DNA of 64,000 nt from Luteibacter rhizovicinus (GCF_004342265.1 NZ_SMCS01000003.1:496001-560000), one strand, 5' to 3'; counted from the stretch's first letter, positions 50,263 to 61,924 are shown. Numbers and translations: made by a program. Notes: a model not told the origin generated them from the sequence alone.

Positions 50263-51960
50263 ATGCGTCTCAGCCAGTTCCACCTCGCCACCGTCAAGGA
50301 AGTACCCGCCGACGCCGAAGTCGCCAGCCACAAGCTGATGCTGCGCGCCGGGATGATTCGCAAGCTCGCCTCGGGCCTGTACACCTGGTCGCCGCTGGGC
50401 CTGCGCGTGCTGCGCAAGGTGGAAAACGTGGTCCGCGAGGAAATGAACCGTGCTGGCGCCATCGAAATACTGATGCCGTCGGTACAGCCGCGCGAGCTCT
50501 GGGAAGAAACCGGTCGCTGGGAGAAATTCGGCAACCAGCTGCTGAAGATCAAGGATCGCAAGGAGCAGGACTTCTGCTATGGCCCGACGCACGAGGAAGT
50601 CATTACCGATTTCGCGCGCAACGAGCTGAAAAGCTATAAGCAGCTGCCGCTCAATTTCTTCCAGATCCAGACCAAGTTCCGCGACGAAATCCGCCCGCGT
50701 TTCGGCGTGATGCGCGCGCGCGAATTCCTGATGAAGGACGCCTATTCGTTCCATCTGACGCACGAATCGCTCGCTGAAACCTACAAGGTGATGTACGACG
50801 CCTATTCGCGCATCTTCACCCGTCTGGGACTGACGTTCCGCGCGGTGGACGCCGATACCGGCGCGATCGGCGGCAGCGCCAGCAATGAATTCCAGGTACT
50901 GGCCGATTCGGGCGAAGACGCCATCGCCTTCTCGGACGGTTCCAGCTACGCCGCCAATATCGAACTGGCCGAAGCCCGCGCGCCGACAGGCGAGCGCCCT
51001 GCTCCGTCCGCCGACCTGATCCGGGTTCCGACGCCCACCCAGCGCAGCATCGATGAAGTCTCCGCTGCACTCGGCGTGTCGCCGGCACAGTGCATCAAGA
51101 CGATCATCGTGCGCGGCCGCGAAGGCCTCGTGGCGTTGTGCGTGCGCGGCGACCACGAACTCAACGAAGTGAAGGCGGCCCACCTGCCCGAACTGCCGGA
51201 TGAGTCCGAGCTCGCCAGCGAAGAGGAAATTATCGCCGCCATCGGCACGCGCCCCGGTTTCATCGGCCCGGTCGGTCTGCCCGAAAGCATTCCGGTCATC
51301 GTCGATCGCAACGCGGCCATGCTGGCGGACTTCGTCTGCGGCGGCAATCAGGACGGCACCCACTACACGGGAGCCAACTGGCAGCGCGACGCCCGCATCG
51401 ACCGCGTGGTCGATCTGCGCAAAGTTGTCGAAGGCGATGCCTCGCCGGACGGCCACGGCACGCTGCACCTGGCACGCGGTATCGAAGTGGGCCATATCTT
51501 CCAGCTTGGCCAGAAGTACGCCGAAGCCATGGGAGCCAATGTCCTCGACGACCAGGGCAAGCTCGCCACCATGTACATGGGTTGCTACGGCATCGGCGTC
51601 AGCCGCATCGTCGCCGCCGCCATCGAGCAGCGTCATGACGACGCGGGCATGATCTGGACGGACGCCATGGCCCCGTGGCGTGTCGCGGTGTGCGTGATCA
51701 ATCCGAAGAACTCGCCGGAAGTCAGCGAAGCGGCCGAATCGCTCTATCGGGAACTGTCGCAGGCCGGCATCGAAACGGTGCTGGACGATCGGGGCCTGCG
51801 CGCTGGCTCGATGTTCGCCGATATGGAACTGATAGGCATTCCGCATCGCGTCGTCGTCAGCGAGCGCGGCCTCGCCGCCGGCACCCTGGAATACCGCCAG
51901 CGCACCGAAACCGAAGCTCGCGCCATTACCCGCGACGACCTGCTGGCACTTCTCGCCTGA
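50263..51960 (+). CDS. proS: Prolyl-tRNA synthetase
   Basis: The ATG at 50263 gives 565 residues, the bacterial ProRS length. Class II motif 1 is [33 protein letters not shown], motif 2 [28 protein letters not shown], and motif 3 [16 protein letters not shown]. The insertion editing domain (about 220-400; [41 protein letters not shown]) is present and should remove misacylated Ala-tRNA. The C-terminal anticodon domain ([14 protein letters not shown]) completes it. A strong terminator follows. Confidence 0.98.
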   Translation: MRLSQFHLATVKEVPADAEVASHKLMLRAGMIRKLASGLYTWSPLGLRVLRKVENVVREEMNRAGAIEILMPSVQPRELWEETGRWEKFGNQLLKIKDRKEQDFCYGPTHEEVITDFARNELKSYKQLPLNFFQIQTKFRDEIRPRFGVMRAREFLMKDAYSFHLTHESLAETYKVMYDAYSRIFTRLGLTFRAVDADTGAIGGSASNEFQVLADSGEDAIAFSDGSSYAANIELAEARAPTGERPAPSADLIRVPTPTQRSIDEVSAALGVSPAQCIKTIIVRGREGLVALCVRGDHELNEVKAAHLPELPDESELASEEEIIAAIGTRPGFIGPVGLPESIPVIVDRNAAMLADFVCGGNQDGTHYTGANWQRDARIDRVVDLRKVVEGDASPDGHGTLHLARGIEVGHIFQLGQKYAEAMGANVLDDQGKLATMYMGCYGIGVSRIVAAAIEQRHDDAGMIWTDAMAPWRVAVCVINPKNSPEVSEAAESLYRELSQAGIETVLDDRGLRAGSMFADMELIGIPHRVVVSERGLAAGTLEYRQRTETEARAITRDDLLALLA

Positions 51961-52013
51961 GGTTTTCAGATTAATCGTATTAGCGCTTATTAATCGCACG
52001 CGGCGATTTCATG

Positions 52014-52041
52014 AAAAGCCGGGCTTTAGCCCGGCTTTTTT
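52014..52041 (+). terminator. Rho-independent terminator of proS
   Basis: AAGCCGGGC pairs with GCCCGGCTT around a four-base loop and is followed by a run of six T, about 55 bases after the stop codon. Confidence 0.9.
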
Positions 52042-52080
52042 GCATTTAGCGTACGCGTGGGAGAGAATCGGTAAGTAATT

Positions 52081-52113
52081 CACCATGAGCATTCCCGCGA
52101 ACGACTCATGGTG
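52081..52113. promoter_or_regulatory. Inverted repeat in the leader of the H-NS-family gene
   Basis: CACCATGAG (52081-52089) and CTCATGGTG (52105-52113) form a 9-bp inverted repeat with a 15-base spacer, 41 bases before the gene's ATG. It could be an operator or a 5'-UTR hairpin; autoregulation is known for hns-type genes, so this is a reasonable candidate site. Confidence 0.4.
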
Positions 52114-52153
52114 CGGGGCAATAGAGTTCAACCAAAAAAATGCGGAGTTTCCC

Positions 52154-52474
52154 ATGGCGGTCGATATCAAAAATCTCAATCACAATCAGCTAAACGATCT
52201 GATCACGAAGGCACAATCGCGTCAGACCGAATTGCGCAAGGACAAAGTCGTGAAGCTGCGTGAGAAAATCCACGCGCTGATCAAGGCCGAAGGCTTCGTA
52301 TTCGACGACGTATTCGGTGCACGCGGCAAGGTAAAGCGCGTCGGCGGCACCGTCGCTCCGAAATATCGCAATCCCGCCAGTCCCGAACAGACCTGGTCCG
52401 GTCGCGGCAAACGCCCGCGCTGGTTCAACGAAGCGCTGAAGGCCGGTAAGAAGGAAAAAGACCTCCTGGTCTGA
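52154..52474 (+). CDS. H-NS family nucleoid-associated protein
   Basis: The ATG at 52154, after GGAG, gives 106 residues; an ATG 69 bases upstream would add residues with no family match and sits within the inverted repeat. The N-terminal half is a coiled-coil oligomerisation domain (LNHNQLNDLITKAQSRQTELRKDKVVKLREKIHALI). The C-terminal half carries the H-NS DNA-binding motif YRNPASPEQTWSGRGKRPRWF, where the Gly-Arg-Gly hook inserts in the AT-rich minor groove. It would silence AT-rich acquired DNA, such as the polysaccharide locus in this window; that target is inference. Confidence 0.93.
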   Translation: MAVDIKNLNHNQLNDLITKAQSRQTELRKDKVVKLREKIHALIKAEGFVFDDVFGARGKVKRVGGTVAPKYRNPASPEQTWSGRGKRPRWFNEALKAGKKEKDLLV

Positions 52475-52487
52475 TTCCGGCTCATTG

Positions 52488-52530
52488 ACCATAAAAAAAC
52501 GCCGGCGCAATGCCGGCGTTTTTTATGGTC
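52488..52530. terminator. Bidirectional terminator between convergent H-NS-family and ThrE genes
   Basis: GACCATAAAAAA...CGCCGGC and GCCGGCGTTTTTTATGGTC form a long hairpin with A-rich and T-rich flanks, so both directions obtain a U-tract. It serves the gene ending at 52474 and the one ending at 52543. Confidence 0.92.
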
Positions 52531-52542
52531 GATCGCGGACGA

Positions 52543-53823
52543 TTAAAGCGAGCGGCGTGGTGCCACCAGCAAATCGCCGAACAGAAGGCCCGCGACCAGC
52601 GACACCAGCAAGGTGATGCCGAGCAATCCGGTATCCATGCCCAGCGAGGCGTCCCGATCCAGTAAATAGGACACGCTGCGAAAACTCACGCTTCCCGGCA
52701 CAAGAAGAATAATCCCCGGCTCGCGTACTACCGCTCCGGGCTGGTGCGCGAACCGCGCATATACATTGCTCAATGCGCCGAGCAGCACCCCGCCAATGAA
52801 TACGCCGACCGGCGCGCCGGGCAACGAACCGGAAATCGAGCCGCCCCAGCGTGTGGCCAGATAACCAAGAATCACCGACCCCATCACAACCAGCCAGTCG
52901 CGCCGCGCTGCGCGAAACAGGATGGCGAAGGCGAAGGAACCCAGAACCAGCGACGGCCAGTCGGCCCAGGCGGGCAATGGCGGCACGACGTAATCGTGGG
53001 TCTGGATGCCGATGGCCTCGCAAACCTGGCTGGCCGCGACGGCGCCGAACGTGAGTTTGAGCAACGTGGCGACGGCGCCGCCCATCCGCGCGACACCCGC
53101 CACGAGATGTCCGCTGGATATCTCGCGTACGGCGGTCGTCAGCGCCATGCCGGGAAGCAGCACGATGAGGCTGCCGAGAATGACCGACTTCAACGCCAGC
53201 GGCACGATATACGCGCTGACGACGGTAGCGATGACGGTCGCCACCATGGCGCTGATGGCTTCGCTGGCGACGGCGAGACGCGGACGGGTAGCGGACGCGA
53301 CGGTAATGCTGCCGATGACGATGCCGATGAAGCCCGCCGTGATCAGATCCACCCACGAACTGTGCAGCAGCAGCGCGACGACCGTGGCGGCGGCCAGACC
53401 GTAGCTGGCGATCAGACCGGCCTGCGCACGCCGGGTATCCGGGGCGCCCAGCGCACGCAGCGACTGGAAGCCCTCGCGCAGACCCATCTGCCCATCGATG
53501 ACCGCGTCCGCGATGCGATCCGCCTCGCACAGACGCGCAAGGTTCACATCCCCGGGCGGCAAGCGCATGACCTGGGTGACCTGCGCCACGCCTTCGTCGC
53601 CCTGCGCCTGGTCGGCGAAGGAGACGATGATCGCGGTGGGACTGGACCAGACATCGGCGACCAGGCCAAGACGCTGCGCCACGCTGGACATGGCTCCTTC
53701 CAGTCGCGGCGCCGTAGTGCCGTACTGATGGAGTCGCCGGGCCAGTTCGACGAGGAACGCGATCCGCGTGTTGATCGCCGTGGTGGCGAACGAGGTGGGG
53801 ACGTGGGTTCCTACGACGCCCAT
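52543..53823 (-). CDS. ThrE-type threonine/serine exporter
   Basis: The ATG at 53823 gives 426 residues and overlaps the nfeD stop. The cytoplasmic N-terminal domain (FLVELARRLHQYGTTAPRLEGAM, VSFADQAQGDEGV) and about ten membrane helices match the fused ThrE/ThrE_2 layout (PF06738 plus PF12821). An alternative longer frame reaches far upstream in the same phase but is not supported. The homologue in Corynebacterium exports threonine and serine; the substrate here is assumed. Confidence 0.9.
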   Translation of the reverse strand: MGVVGTHVPTSFATTAINTRIAFLVELARRLHQYGTTAPRLEGAMSSVAQRLGLVADVWSSPTAIIVSFADQAQGDEGVAQVTQVMRLPPGDVNLARLCEADRIADAVIDGQMGLREGFQSLRALGAPDTRRAQAGLIASYGLAAATVVALLLHSSWVDLITAGFIGIVIGSITVASATRPRLAVASEAISAMVATVIATVVSAYIVPLALKSVILGSLIVLLPGMALTTAVREISSGHLVAGVARMGGAVATLLKLTFGAVAASQVCEAIGIQTHDYVVPPLPAWADWPSLVLGSFAFAILFRAARRDWLVVMGSVILGYLATRWGGSISGSLPGAPVGVFIGGVLLGALSNVYARFAHQPGAVVREPGIILLVPGSVSFRSVSYLLDRDASLGMDTGLLGITLLVSLVAGLLFGDLLVAPRRSL

Positions 53824-54263
53824 GCCTTTACCTGCAGCGTCGTGCCATCCACACCGGTGACTTCCACCTTCGTGCCCACGGGCAGGTCGGGTCCACTGAC
53901 CAGCCACATGCCATCGCCGACGCGCGCTTTGCCGCGACCGTTGACGATGGGCTCGATCAGCTCGTAACGCTGACCGATCATCTGCTCGCCACGACGATTG
54001 AGCCGTTCGTTGCCCGCCGGAATGCGCTCGATGCGCGGCCGGACCAGTTTCCAGTAAACGAAGCAGGAAACGAAGGCGAAGGCGGCGAAAATCACCGCCT
54101 GCGCGATCGGCCCGAGATCGGGCGCGGCCAGCAGCACGATGCCCATCGCCGCCGCGGCAATGCCAATCCACAACATGAAGTAGCCAGGCAGGATGACCTC
54201 GCCACCGATAAGGACGAGAGCGACGATCCACCAGAGATAATGCAATGCCACGTCGGCTCCCAT
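53811..54263 (-). CDS. nfeD: NfeD-like membrane protein
   Basis: The ATG at 54263 gives 150 residues: three hydrophobic segments (LWWIVALVLIGGEVILPGYFMLW, IGIAAAAMGIVLLAAP, IFAAFAFVSCFVYWKL) and a C-terminal OB-fold (LIEPIVNGRGKARVGDGMWLVSGPDLPVGTKVEVTGVDGTTLQVK). This is the short NfeD form that pairs with a stomatin/SPFH protein, encoded here 4 bases upstream. Together they form membrane microdomain scaffolds. Confidence 0.93.
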   Translation of the reverse strand: MGADVALHYLWWIVALVLIGGEVILPGYFMLWIGIAAAAMGIVLLAAPDLGPIAQAVIFAAFAFVSCFVYWKLVRPRIERIPAGNERLNRRGEQMIGQRYELIEPIVNGRGKARVGDGMWLVSGPDLPVGTKVEVTGVDGTTLQVKAWAS

Positions 54264-54267
54264 GTCG

Positions 54268-55242
54268 TCAGCGAATCGGCGGCGGTGTACGTACGTCCGC
54301 GTTCGCATTGTTCTGCGTCGCGCGAGCTTGTTGCTGGGAACTGAGCGAGTCCTTCGCCAGCTCGGCGATGCCCGCCAGCGAACCCAGGATGCCGGTGACC
54401 TCGATCGGTAGCAGCAGCATCTTCTGATTGGGCGACTTCGCCATTTCCTTCAGCGCCTCGACGTAGTTGTTGGCCACGAAGTAATTGAGCGCATTGACGT
54501 CGCCGCCAGCGATCGCCGTGGACACCATGGTCGTTGCCTTCGCCTCGGCTTCGGCTTTGCGCTCGCGGGCTTCCGCTTCGCGGAACGCAGCCTCTTTCTT
54601 GCCTTCGGCTTCGAGAATGGCGGACTGCTTTTCGCCTTCCGCCTTGAGGATGGCCGCCTGCCGGTAACCCTCGGCATCGAGGATGTTCGCGCGCTTCTCG
54701 CGCTCGGCCTTCATCTGGCGCGCCATGGCGTCGACGAGGTCGCGCGGCGGCGAAATATCCTTGATCTCGATGCGGGTAACCTTGACGCCCCACGGATGCG
54801 TCGCTTCGTCGATCACGCCAAGCAACTTGGCGTTGATCGCATCGCGCTGGCTCAGGCTTTCGTCCAGGTCCATCGAACCGAGCACGGTACGGATATTGGT
54901 CATGATCAGCGCGAGTGCCGCGCCTTCGAGGTTGGCGACTTCATACGCAGCCTTGGCTGCGTCGAGCACCTGATAGAACACCACGCCGTCGACTCGCACG
55001 ACGGCATTGTCCTTGGTGATGACATCCTGCGACGGAACGTCCAGCACCTGTTCCATCATGTTCATTTTCCGGCCGATGCCATAGGCGAACGGAATAAGGA
55101 AATGCAGGCCCGGTGTGAGGGTGCCCGTGTACTTGCCGAACAGCTCGACGGTCCATTCATAGCCCTGCGGCACGATACGGATCAGTTTGGCGAGGACGAC
55201 AACCACGACCATGACGACAACCAGCGCGACGATACTTCCCAT
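54268..55242 (-). CDS. SPFH/stomatin-family protein (QmcA-like)
   Basis: The 324-residue protein has one N-terminal membrane helix ([17 protein letters not shown]) and an SPFH domain ([73 protein letters not shown]). A long Ala/Glu/Lys-rich coiled coil follows (about 180-240). It matches QmcA/HflK-type proteins that organise the inner membrane and often regulate FtsH. It is first in the stomatin-nfeD pair. Confidence 0.94.
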   Translation of the reverse strand: MGSIVALVVVMVVVVVLAKLIRIVPQGYEWTVELFGKYTGTLTPGLHFLIPFAYGIGRKMNMMEQVLDVPSQDVITKDNAVVRVDGVVFYQVLDAAKAAYEVANLEGAALALIMTNIRTVLGSMDLDESLSQRDAINAKLLGVIDEATHPWGVKVTRIEIKDISPPRDLVDAMARQMKAEREKRANILDAEGYRQAAILKAEGEKQSAILEAEGKKEAAFREAEARERKAEAEAKATTMVSTAIAGGDVNALNYFVANNYVEALKEMAKSPNQKMLLLPIEVTGILGSLAGIAELAKDSLSSQQQARATQNNANADVRTPPPIR

Positions 55243-55260
55243 TCCCTCTACTCCGGTTCC

Positions 55261-55269
55261 TGTGGATAA
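55261..55269 (-). promoter_or_regulatory. Isolated consensus DnaA box
   Basis: TGTGGATAA is the reverse complement of the consensus 9-mer TTATCCACA and lies 19 bases upstream of the stomatin-type ATG. It may be incidental; I list it because two others occur in inverted pair at 32.0 kb. Confidence 0.3.
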
Positions 55270-55291
55270 GGGGGAGTATAGGTGAACGTCG

Positions 55292-56662
55292 TCAGGGCAG
55301 CGGCAACAGCAGGCTTACGCGCAAACCGCCGCCTTCGCGGTTGGCCAGCGCGATGCGGCCGCCATGCGCTTCCGCGATCTCGCGCGCCAGCGCCAGGCCC
55401 AGGCCGGTGCCGGAGCGCTTGGTCGAATAAAACGGCAGCAACGCTTGTGCCAGCACCATTTCGTTCATTCCGGGGCCACGATCGGCGACCTCGATCCGAA
55501 GCTCGCGGCCGACGACGTGGATATCCAGGGTGACCTCCTCCGGCGCGCCTCCGGCCTCGTGCGCGTTCTTGATCAGGTTGATCAGCACCTGTTCGATCTG
55601 GACCGCGTCGAACCGCCCGGGCTGCTCGGGTGCGTCGGACTGCAACCGGAACTCGCTATGGAGCGCCAACGCGTCGAGGAACGGCTTCCACTCGATGGAT
55701 TGCGGCTGGGGGCTCGGAAGTTTCGCAAAACTCGCATATCCGGCGATGAAGCCATGCAGGTGTCGCGCACGATCGCCAATGGAGGCGAACACGCCGGGCA
55801 GCCGTTCCAGATCGCCCCGCCGCACCAGCTCGGCACCGGAATGCGACAGCGAGGAAATCGGCGCGAGGGAATTGTTGAGTTCGTGGCTGATCACGCGGAT
55901 CACCCGTTTCCACGTCGCCACTTCCTGTCTCGACAGCTCGCGCGTCATGCGGCGATACAGCTGAAGGCGATGCGGCCGGCCCTGCAACCGGAAATTGCGC
56001 TGCGAAAGGTGGAAGGTTTCTTCTCCCCCATCCATCTCGACGGTCAGCAAGGCGTCCTCGCCCCCCTGCGCCGCCTTGCGCAGGGCTTCGGGCATCGTGA
56101 CCAACATATCTTCGAAATTCAGCCCGGCCAATGTGCGGCCTTCGTTGAACAGATGACGCGCCGCGATATTGGCGTAGGTCACCTTGCCCTGTGCATCGGT
56201 CAGCACCAGCGCAACGGGTGTGTTCTGCACCACGGTATCGAGCATGAGCTCCCGCTGGGCAAGATGCTGACGCTGGTCGCGCAGGGTCTGGCCCAGCGCG
56301 TTGTGCATGTGGATCAGATCGCCCAGCTCGTCGCTACGCGACGAGGCGATGGAAACGCTGAAGTCGCCATCGCGATAACTGGCCACGGCGCTTTGCAACG
56401 CGCGCATCAGGCTGCGCAGCGGCTGCATGACCGCATGCGCCAGCCATGCCGACAACGGCAGCAGCACCAGCACGCTGAGCGTGAGCGCGCCCCAGGGGCC
56501 GATCGGCTCCGAAGCCGCGGCCGGATGCTTCGGCGAACTGCCCATCCAGCTGATCAGCTGCGGCAGCGGCCATTCGGTAACGGAGGCGAAGACAAGCGCA
56601 CCGACCAGCGCGGAGCTTCCGATCAGGATCGTCATCCGTCCTTCGAGGGACATCTTTCTCAT
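55292..56662 (-). CDS. NtrY-like sensor histidine kinase
   Basis: The 456-residue protein has two membrane helices (about 11-27 and 54-80), a HAMP-like segment, a PAS domain (about 145-230, [32 protein letters not shown]) and a kinase core with [21 protein letters not shown]-box [17 protein letters not shown] and G-boxes DRGPGMNE and [26 protein letters not shown] is typical of NtrY-like kinases paired with sigma-54 activators. The gene is 45 bases after its activator gene. Confidence 0.92.
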   Translation of the reverse strand: MRKMSLEGRMTILIGSSALVGALVFASVTEWPLPQLISWMGSSPKHPAAASEPIGPWGALTLSVLVLLPLSAWLAHAVMQPLRSLMRALQSAVASYRDGDFSVSIASSRSDELGDLIHMHNALGQTLRDQRQHLAQRELMLDTVVQNTPVALVLTDAQGKVTYANIAARHLFNEGRTLAGLNFEDMLVTMPEALRKAAQGGEDALLTVEMDGGEETFHLSQRNFRLQGRPHRLQLYRRMTRELSRQEVATWKRVIRVISHELNNSLAPISSLSHSGAELVRRGDLERLPGVFASIGDRARHLHGFIAGYASFAKLPSPQPQSIEWKPFLDALALHSEFRLQSDAPEQPGRFDAVQIEQVLINLIKNAHEAGGAPEEVTLDIHVVGRELRIEVADRGPGMNEMVLAQALLPFYSTKRSGTGLGLALAREIAEAHGGRIALANREGGGLRVSLLLPLP

Positions 56663-56707
56663 GCACGCACTCCCCTATCCCCCGGCGACCGTCGCAACGC
56701 TACCAGA

Positions 56708-58042
<1,335 letters not shown>

Positions 58043-58132
58043 GATGTCCTTTCGCATGCAACGATGGATGCCGCCGCCGACGAAAAGGTTGCAACCCCGT
58101 CGACCCCCATCGGCATTATGCCCGGCCCGGGA

Positions 58133-59350
58133 TCATCCGCGGGTCGCTACGACGGGGGGAACGGAAGCGGCCCGCAACGCCGGGCCGAGAACGGCGACCT
58201 GACCCAGCAGCCACAACAGTACCGCGCCCACCGGAAAATAGATCGCCGGCAATCGCGGCAGTTCGTAATGCGCCATCAACAGCAGATTGATGCCGAACGC
58301 CATCACCATGCCAATGACGATGCCAATCGTGGCCAGCAGGAAGTTCTCGGTCTGGAAGTATCGCAGGATGTCCTTGCGTCGTGCGCCGAGCGCACGACGG
58401 ACACCGATCTGCCGGCGGCGCTGGGCAACCCAGAAGCTGCCCAGACCAACGATTCCCAGCGCGGTAACGATCATCAGAGCGACACAGACGCCGATAAGCA
58501 GGCCGGTCATCGCACGGTCGCTGGCGAAATAAGCCTTGCGTACATCGTCGAAGGTTCGCTTCTCCGTGATGACGCGACGGTTGTCCATCGCCTTGAGCTT
58601 GGTCACCGCGGCAGCCAGTACGCGTTCGCGTTCGGCCGGCTGCGTGCGGATGATGAAGCTGGCTCCCATCGACATCGTCATACGGATCGGCAGAAGCATG
58701 CTGTAACCGGCTGTCGAATAATCCATGATCGACGGGCGGGTCAGCCTCTTCACCACGCCGACGATCCGCACTTCGTTCGTTCCGGTGACGATCGTCTTCC
58801 CGACCGCGTTACCGTCCGGAAAGAGTTTTCGCGCCAGGGCGTCGGAGATGATGGCAATCTTCGGGAACGTGGCATTGCCGCTCTTGGCGGCGTCGTCGAA
58901 CCAGGTGTAATCGTTTGTCTGGAACGCGCGTCCGGCAATGATTTCCACGCCGAATACTTTCGGTATGTCCTCACCGTAATACACCGTGACACTCTGTACC
59001 GTCGGGCGCTTCTGATCGAGGCTAAGCTTGATCGACGAGTTCCACGACGAAGAACCGAACGGTACCTGGTTCGCCATCGTGACCGAATCAACGCCGGAAA
59101 TCTGCCGTAAACCCGCCAGATCGGCGGTGATGCGGGCATGGGCATCGGGCTGGTCGCCGATGCCGTTCGCCGTGATCTGCAGCAATTCGTTCTCGACGAT
59201 TCCGCTTGGCGTGCTGATGTTGTCCAGACGCTGGCCGACAAGGAACACGGCGTTGCACACGATCGCGCAGGTGAGTGCGATCTCGAGGATCACCAGTGCC
59301 GCCGTGACCTTGTGCCTGCGCAGCGTGGAAAGTATAGGAAGGATGTCCAT
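58133..59350 (-). CDS. MacB-like ABC permease, type B copy 2
   Basis: The ATG at 59350 gives 405 residues. One N-terminal helix (VTAALVILEIALTCAIVCNAVFLV), a MacB periplasmic core domain (about 50-290) and three C-terminal helices of the FtsX block (LLIGVCVALMIVTALGIVGL, QIGVRRALGARRKDILRYF, FLLATIGIVIGMVMAF, LPAIYFPVGAVLLWLLG) are seen. It is a paralogue of the permease at 60687-61913 and has no fused ATPase. Such permeases work with a LolD/MacB-like ATPase to move peptides or siderophores, or to transmit mechanical force. Confidence 0.92.
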   Translation of the reverse strand: MDILPILSTLRRHKVTAALVILEIALTCAIVCNAVFLVGQRLDNISTPSGIVENELLQITANGIGDQPDAHARITADLAGLRQISGVDSVTMANQVPFGSSSWNSSIKLSLDQKRPTVQSVTVYYGEDIPKVFGVEIIAGRAFQTNDYTWFDDAAKSGNATFPKIAIISDALARKLFPDGNAVGKTIVTGTNEVRIVGVVKRLTRPSIMDYSTAGYSMLLPIRMTMSMGASFIIRTQPAERERVLAAAVTKLKAMDNRRVITEKRTFDDVRKAYFASDRAMTGLLIGVCVALMIVTALGIVGLGSFWVAQRRRQIGVRRALGARRKDILRYFQTENFLLATIGIVIGMVMAFGINLLLMAHYELPRLPAIYFPVGAVLLWLLGQVAVLGPALRAASVPPVVATRG

Positions 59351-59358
59351 CGTCGCCC

Positions 59359-60663
59359 TCACTGGGATTTGAGCTGGAGAGCCGGCGCGACCTGGCACGC
59401 CCGCCATGCGGGCAACACGCCTGCCAGAAGCGTCGTGCAGATTGCGAGCACGATAGTGAACGCGAGCATCGGAAGGTCCAGATGGGCAAGCGTTGCGTAT
59501 CCGTCCGGCTGCTTTCGTACCAGCCAGAGACCCAGCAGGGCGAGGGCCAGTCCCCCGACACCCCCGACCAGGCCGATGATGCCCGCCTCGGTCAGCAACT
59601 GCGCGAATACCGCGCGACGGGACGCGCCAAGGGCACGACGTACGCCAATCTCACCCGCACGACGCATGAACTTGGCCAGCATCAAACCCACCGTGTTAAC
59701 CAGACAGACCACGAGAAATCCAAAGGCCAACCACGTCTGCAATTTCACGTCGCTGGGAACGACCTTTTTGTAATCGAGCCACCCCATAAGATTGAGGAGA
59801 GCTACATTCGGCGACCGCTCGAAACGGCCCAATACTTTCTGCTCTTGCGAATAGTGAACCAGGAAGTCGCGATAAGCCCCCGCCTTGGCGGGTGTGTCGA
59901 GCTGCACCCAGAACTGCAACCAGATGCAAGACTCCGTCTCCAGCGCTTCCTCGGCATCGCTGCCATTGCCCCAGCAGCTGATCGAACCACTACGCGACAT
60001 TTTCAGGTCGCGCGACGTAGCCAGTGGAAGGTAGACATCTTCCGACTTCGCATAGTCACCCATGTTCAGGTCGTAGAAATGCGGATTGGGACTCCAGTCG
60101 CCAATGACGCCGATGACCCTGAGATCCGCTCCATTCGCACGGATAGTACGTCCGGTACTGTCCTCGCCCTTGAACAGCTTCTCGTTGAGCTTCGCCGAAA
60201 TCACCGCCACACGCGCCTTGGCATCGTCGTCTTCGCCACGCCATGCGTGACCGTAGAGCATCGGCACCTCGAACATCGGGAAAAAATCGGCCGTCGTGTA
60301 GCGCGCCTTGGTGTAGAACGGATCGATCGCCGCATTGTCCGGCTGAATGGGTACGGCACCGCCTGTCATCAACGCCTGGCGATCGGCGCGTTTCGCGCGC
60401 AGCAGATTCATCCCGTCGATCCAGGTCATCTGGTCCAGCGGTTCGTCGTCAGGTGTCTTGCTGTCCGCTCCCTGGGGGTCGATCTGCGGCGCATACAATT
60501 GCTGGCTGTGTCCCGGCATCGGATCGCCCGAGAGCACATGCAGCACCGTAAGCGTTGTCATGCTCGTACCGATGCCGAGCGCGACGGCGAGAATCATCAG
60601 TGCCGTCAGCATCCGATTGCGCTTCAGACTGCGCATCGCCAGATCGAGGTAATAACCGAACAT
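59359..60663 (-). CDS. MacB-like ABC permease, type A copy 2
   Basis: The 434-residue protein starts MFGYYLDLAMRSLKRNRMLTALMILAVALGIGTSM, closely like the N-terminus of the type A copy 1 permease at 61925-63232. The MacB core domain is about 50-310 and the FtsX block reads LAFGFLVVCLVNTVGLMLAKFMRRAGEIGVRRALGASRRAVFAQLLTEAGIIGL. It ends YQL-like PALQLKSQ, as its paralogue ends PAWQLKSN. Type B copy 2 starts 8 bases downstream, so A and B are translated as a pair. Confidence 0.92.
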   Translation of the reverse strand: MFGYYLDLAMRSLKRNRMLTALMILAVALGIGTSMTTLTVLHVLSGDPMPGHSQQLYAPQIDPQGADSKTPDDEPLDQMTWIDGMNLLRAKRADRQALMTGGAVPIQPDNAAIDPFYTKARYTTADFFPMFEVPMLYGHAWRGEDDDAKARVAVISAKLNEKLFKGEDSTGRTIRANGADLRVIGVIGDWSPNPHFYDLNMGDYAKSEDVYLPLATSRDLKMSRSGSISCWGNGSDAEEALETESCIWLQFWVQLDTPAKAGAYRDFLVHYSQEQKVLGRFERSPNVALLNLMGWLDYKKVVPSDVKLQTWLAFGFLVVCLVNTVGLMLAKFMRRAGEIGVRRALGASRRAVFAQLLTEAGIIGLVGGVGGLALALLGLWLVRKQPDGYATLAHLDLPMLAFTIVLAICTTLLAGVLPAWRACQVAPALQLKSQ

Positions 60664-60686
60664 CTGTGTCTCCGTATGGATTCGCG

Positions 60687-61913
60687 TCAGACCGTACGTG
60701 TCGCTTCAACCGGCGATACACGCGATGCGCGCAACGCCGGTGCCAGCACCGCCGCCTGCCCCAGGGCAAGCAACGCCACGACACCCACCGCAACATATGT
60801 CAGCGAAAGCCGCTCCATTTCGAACCGGGTGAACAGCCACTGATTCATGCCGACCGCGAGCAGGGAACCTACAATGACGCCACCCAGCGCGATAAGGAAG
60901 TTCTCGGTCATGAAGTAACTGAGGATGTCGTTTTTCGTAGCACCAAGCGCCCGGCGAACACCGATCTGCTTGCGCCGTTGACCGACCCAGAAACTGGACA
61001 GGCCCACGATGCCTGCCGCCGTAATCGCCAGCAGCACGGCACAGACGATACCCATCAGGATCGCCATGCCGCGATCGGTTTCGTACGCTCGTGCGCGGAC
61101 CTGCTCGAACGTGCGGATACCTGTTTCCTCGGGAATGACGCGCATGCGGCTGGTGGCGTACAGCGTCTTGGGAAGCGCTTTCAGCATCGCTTCCTGCTGT
61201 CCTGGCCGCGTGCGGACCACGAAATTCTGATAGTTGCTGTCGAGAATAGCCGGAAGCATGGCCGCGTTCTGGTCGAACTTGCCCGCCCACGTACCGACCC
61301 AGGGCACCTGCAGCTTCTCGACCACACCGATAACGGTAGAAGGTTTGCCTTCCTGCGAGAGATAGATCGTCTTGCCCAGCGCCTTGCCATCCTCGAACAA
61401 CTTCTGCGCGAGAGCCTTGGTAATGATGACCTGCGGCAAAGACGTCGAATTGCGCGGATCCAGCGAAATGACTTCGCCCGCGTTGAAATTGCGACCTTCG
61501 ATCAGTTTCACGCCAAGCGTCTTCAGCGCATGGTCGTCGATGAAGTACAGCGTCGTCGAAGTGATTTCCTTTTTCGCATCGGGCTTCAGACGCACGCCCA
61601 TCGACCAGCCGCCGTTGCGCAGCGGATAGGAGTTCGTCGCGTACGCATCTTCCACGCCCGCCAGGTTACGAATGGCGGCGAGGTCCGTTTTCACCGTGGG
61701 CGTGAAGCTCGTGCCCGGCCCGACATATCGATTGGCGATCGCGATGACATTGGTTTCGTCCATGCCCGTGGTGCGCGACAGCCGCGAGACGCGCTGCTCG
61801 ATGATGAACAGCGCGTTGCACACGATCGCCAGGGTCAGCGCGATCTGCAGCGCGATAAGGATGGTGCCTGACTTGTGCCGGCGAAGTGCGGCGAGAATCG
61901 GTTTGATCTGCAT
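60687..61913 (-). CDS. MacB-like ABC permease, type B copy 1
   Basis: The ATG at 61913 gives 408 residues. N-terminus MQIKPILAALRRHKSGTILIALQIALTLAIVCNALFI and the FtsX block FWVGQRRKQIGVRRALGATKNDILSYFMTENFLIALGG align with type B copy 2 (FWVAQRRRQIGVRRALGARRKDILRYFQTENFLLATIG). The MacB core is about 45-290. Copy 1 ends SPVEATRTV and copy 2 ends PPVVATRG. It starts 11 bases after the type A copy 1 stop. Confidence 0.92.
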   Translation of the reverse strand: MQIKPILAALRRHKSGTILIALQIALTLAIVCNALFIIEQRVSRLSRTTGMDETNVIAIANRYVGPGTSFTPTVKTDLAAIRNLAGVEDAYATNSYPLRNGGWSMGVRLKPDAKKEITSTTLYFIDDHALKTLGVKLIEGRNFNAGEVISLDPRNSTSLPQVIITKALAQKLFEDGKALGKTIYLSQEGKPSTVIGVVEKLQVPWVGTWAGKFDQNAAMLPAILDSNYQNFVVRTRPGQQEAMLKALPKTLYATSRMRVIPEETGIRTFEQVRARAYETDRGMAILMGIVCAVLLAITAAGIVGLSSFWVGQRRKQIGVRRALGATKNDILSYFMTENFLIALGGVIVGSLLAVGMNQWLFTRFEMERLSLTYVAVGVVALLALGQAAVLAPALRASRVSPVEATRTV

Positions 61914-61924
61914 GACACCGCCCC

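Noticed and set aside
50149-51999. 616-codon minus-strand frame opposite proS
   Set aside because: Shadow of a GC-rich coding gene; proS on the plus strand is unambiguous with all class II motifs.
53824-54231. 136-codon N-terminal extension of the ThrE-type exporter
   Set aside because: The added residues are antisense-like, overlap nfeD in another frame and have no ThrE similarity; the ATG at 53823 starts the recognisable domain.
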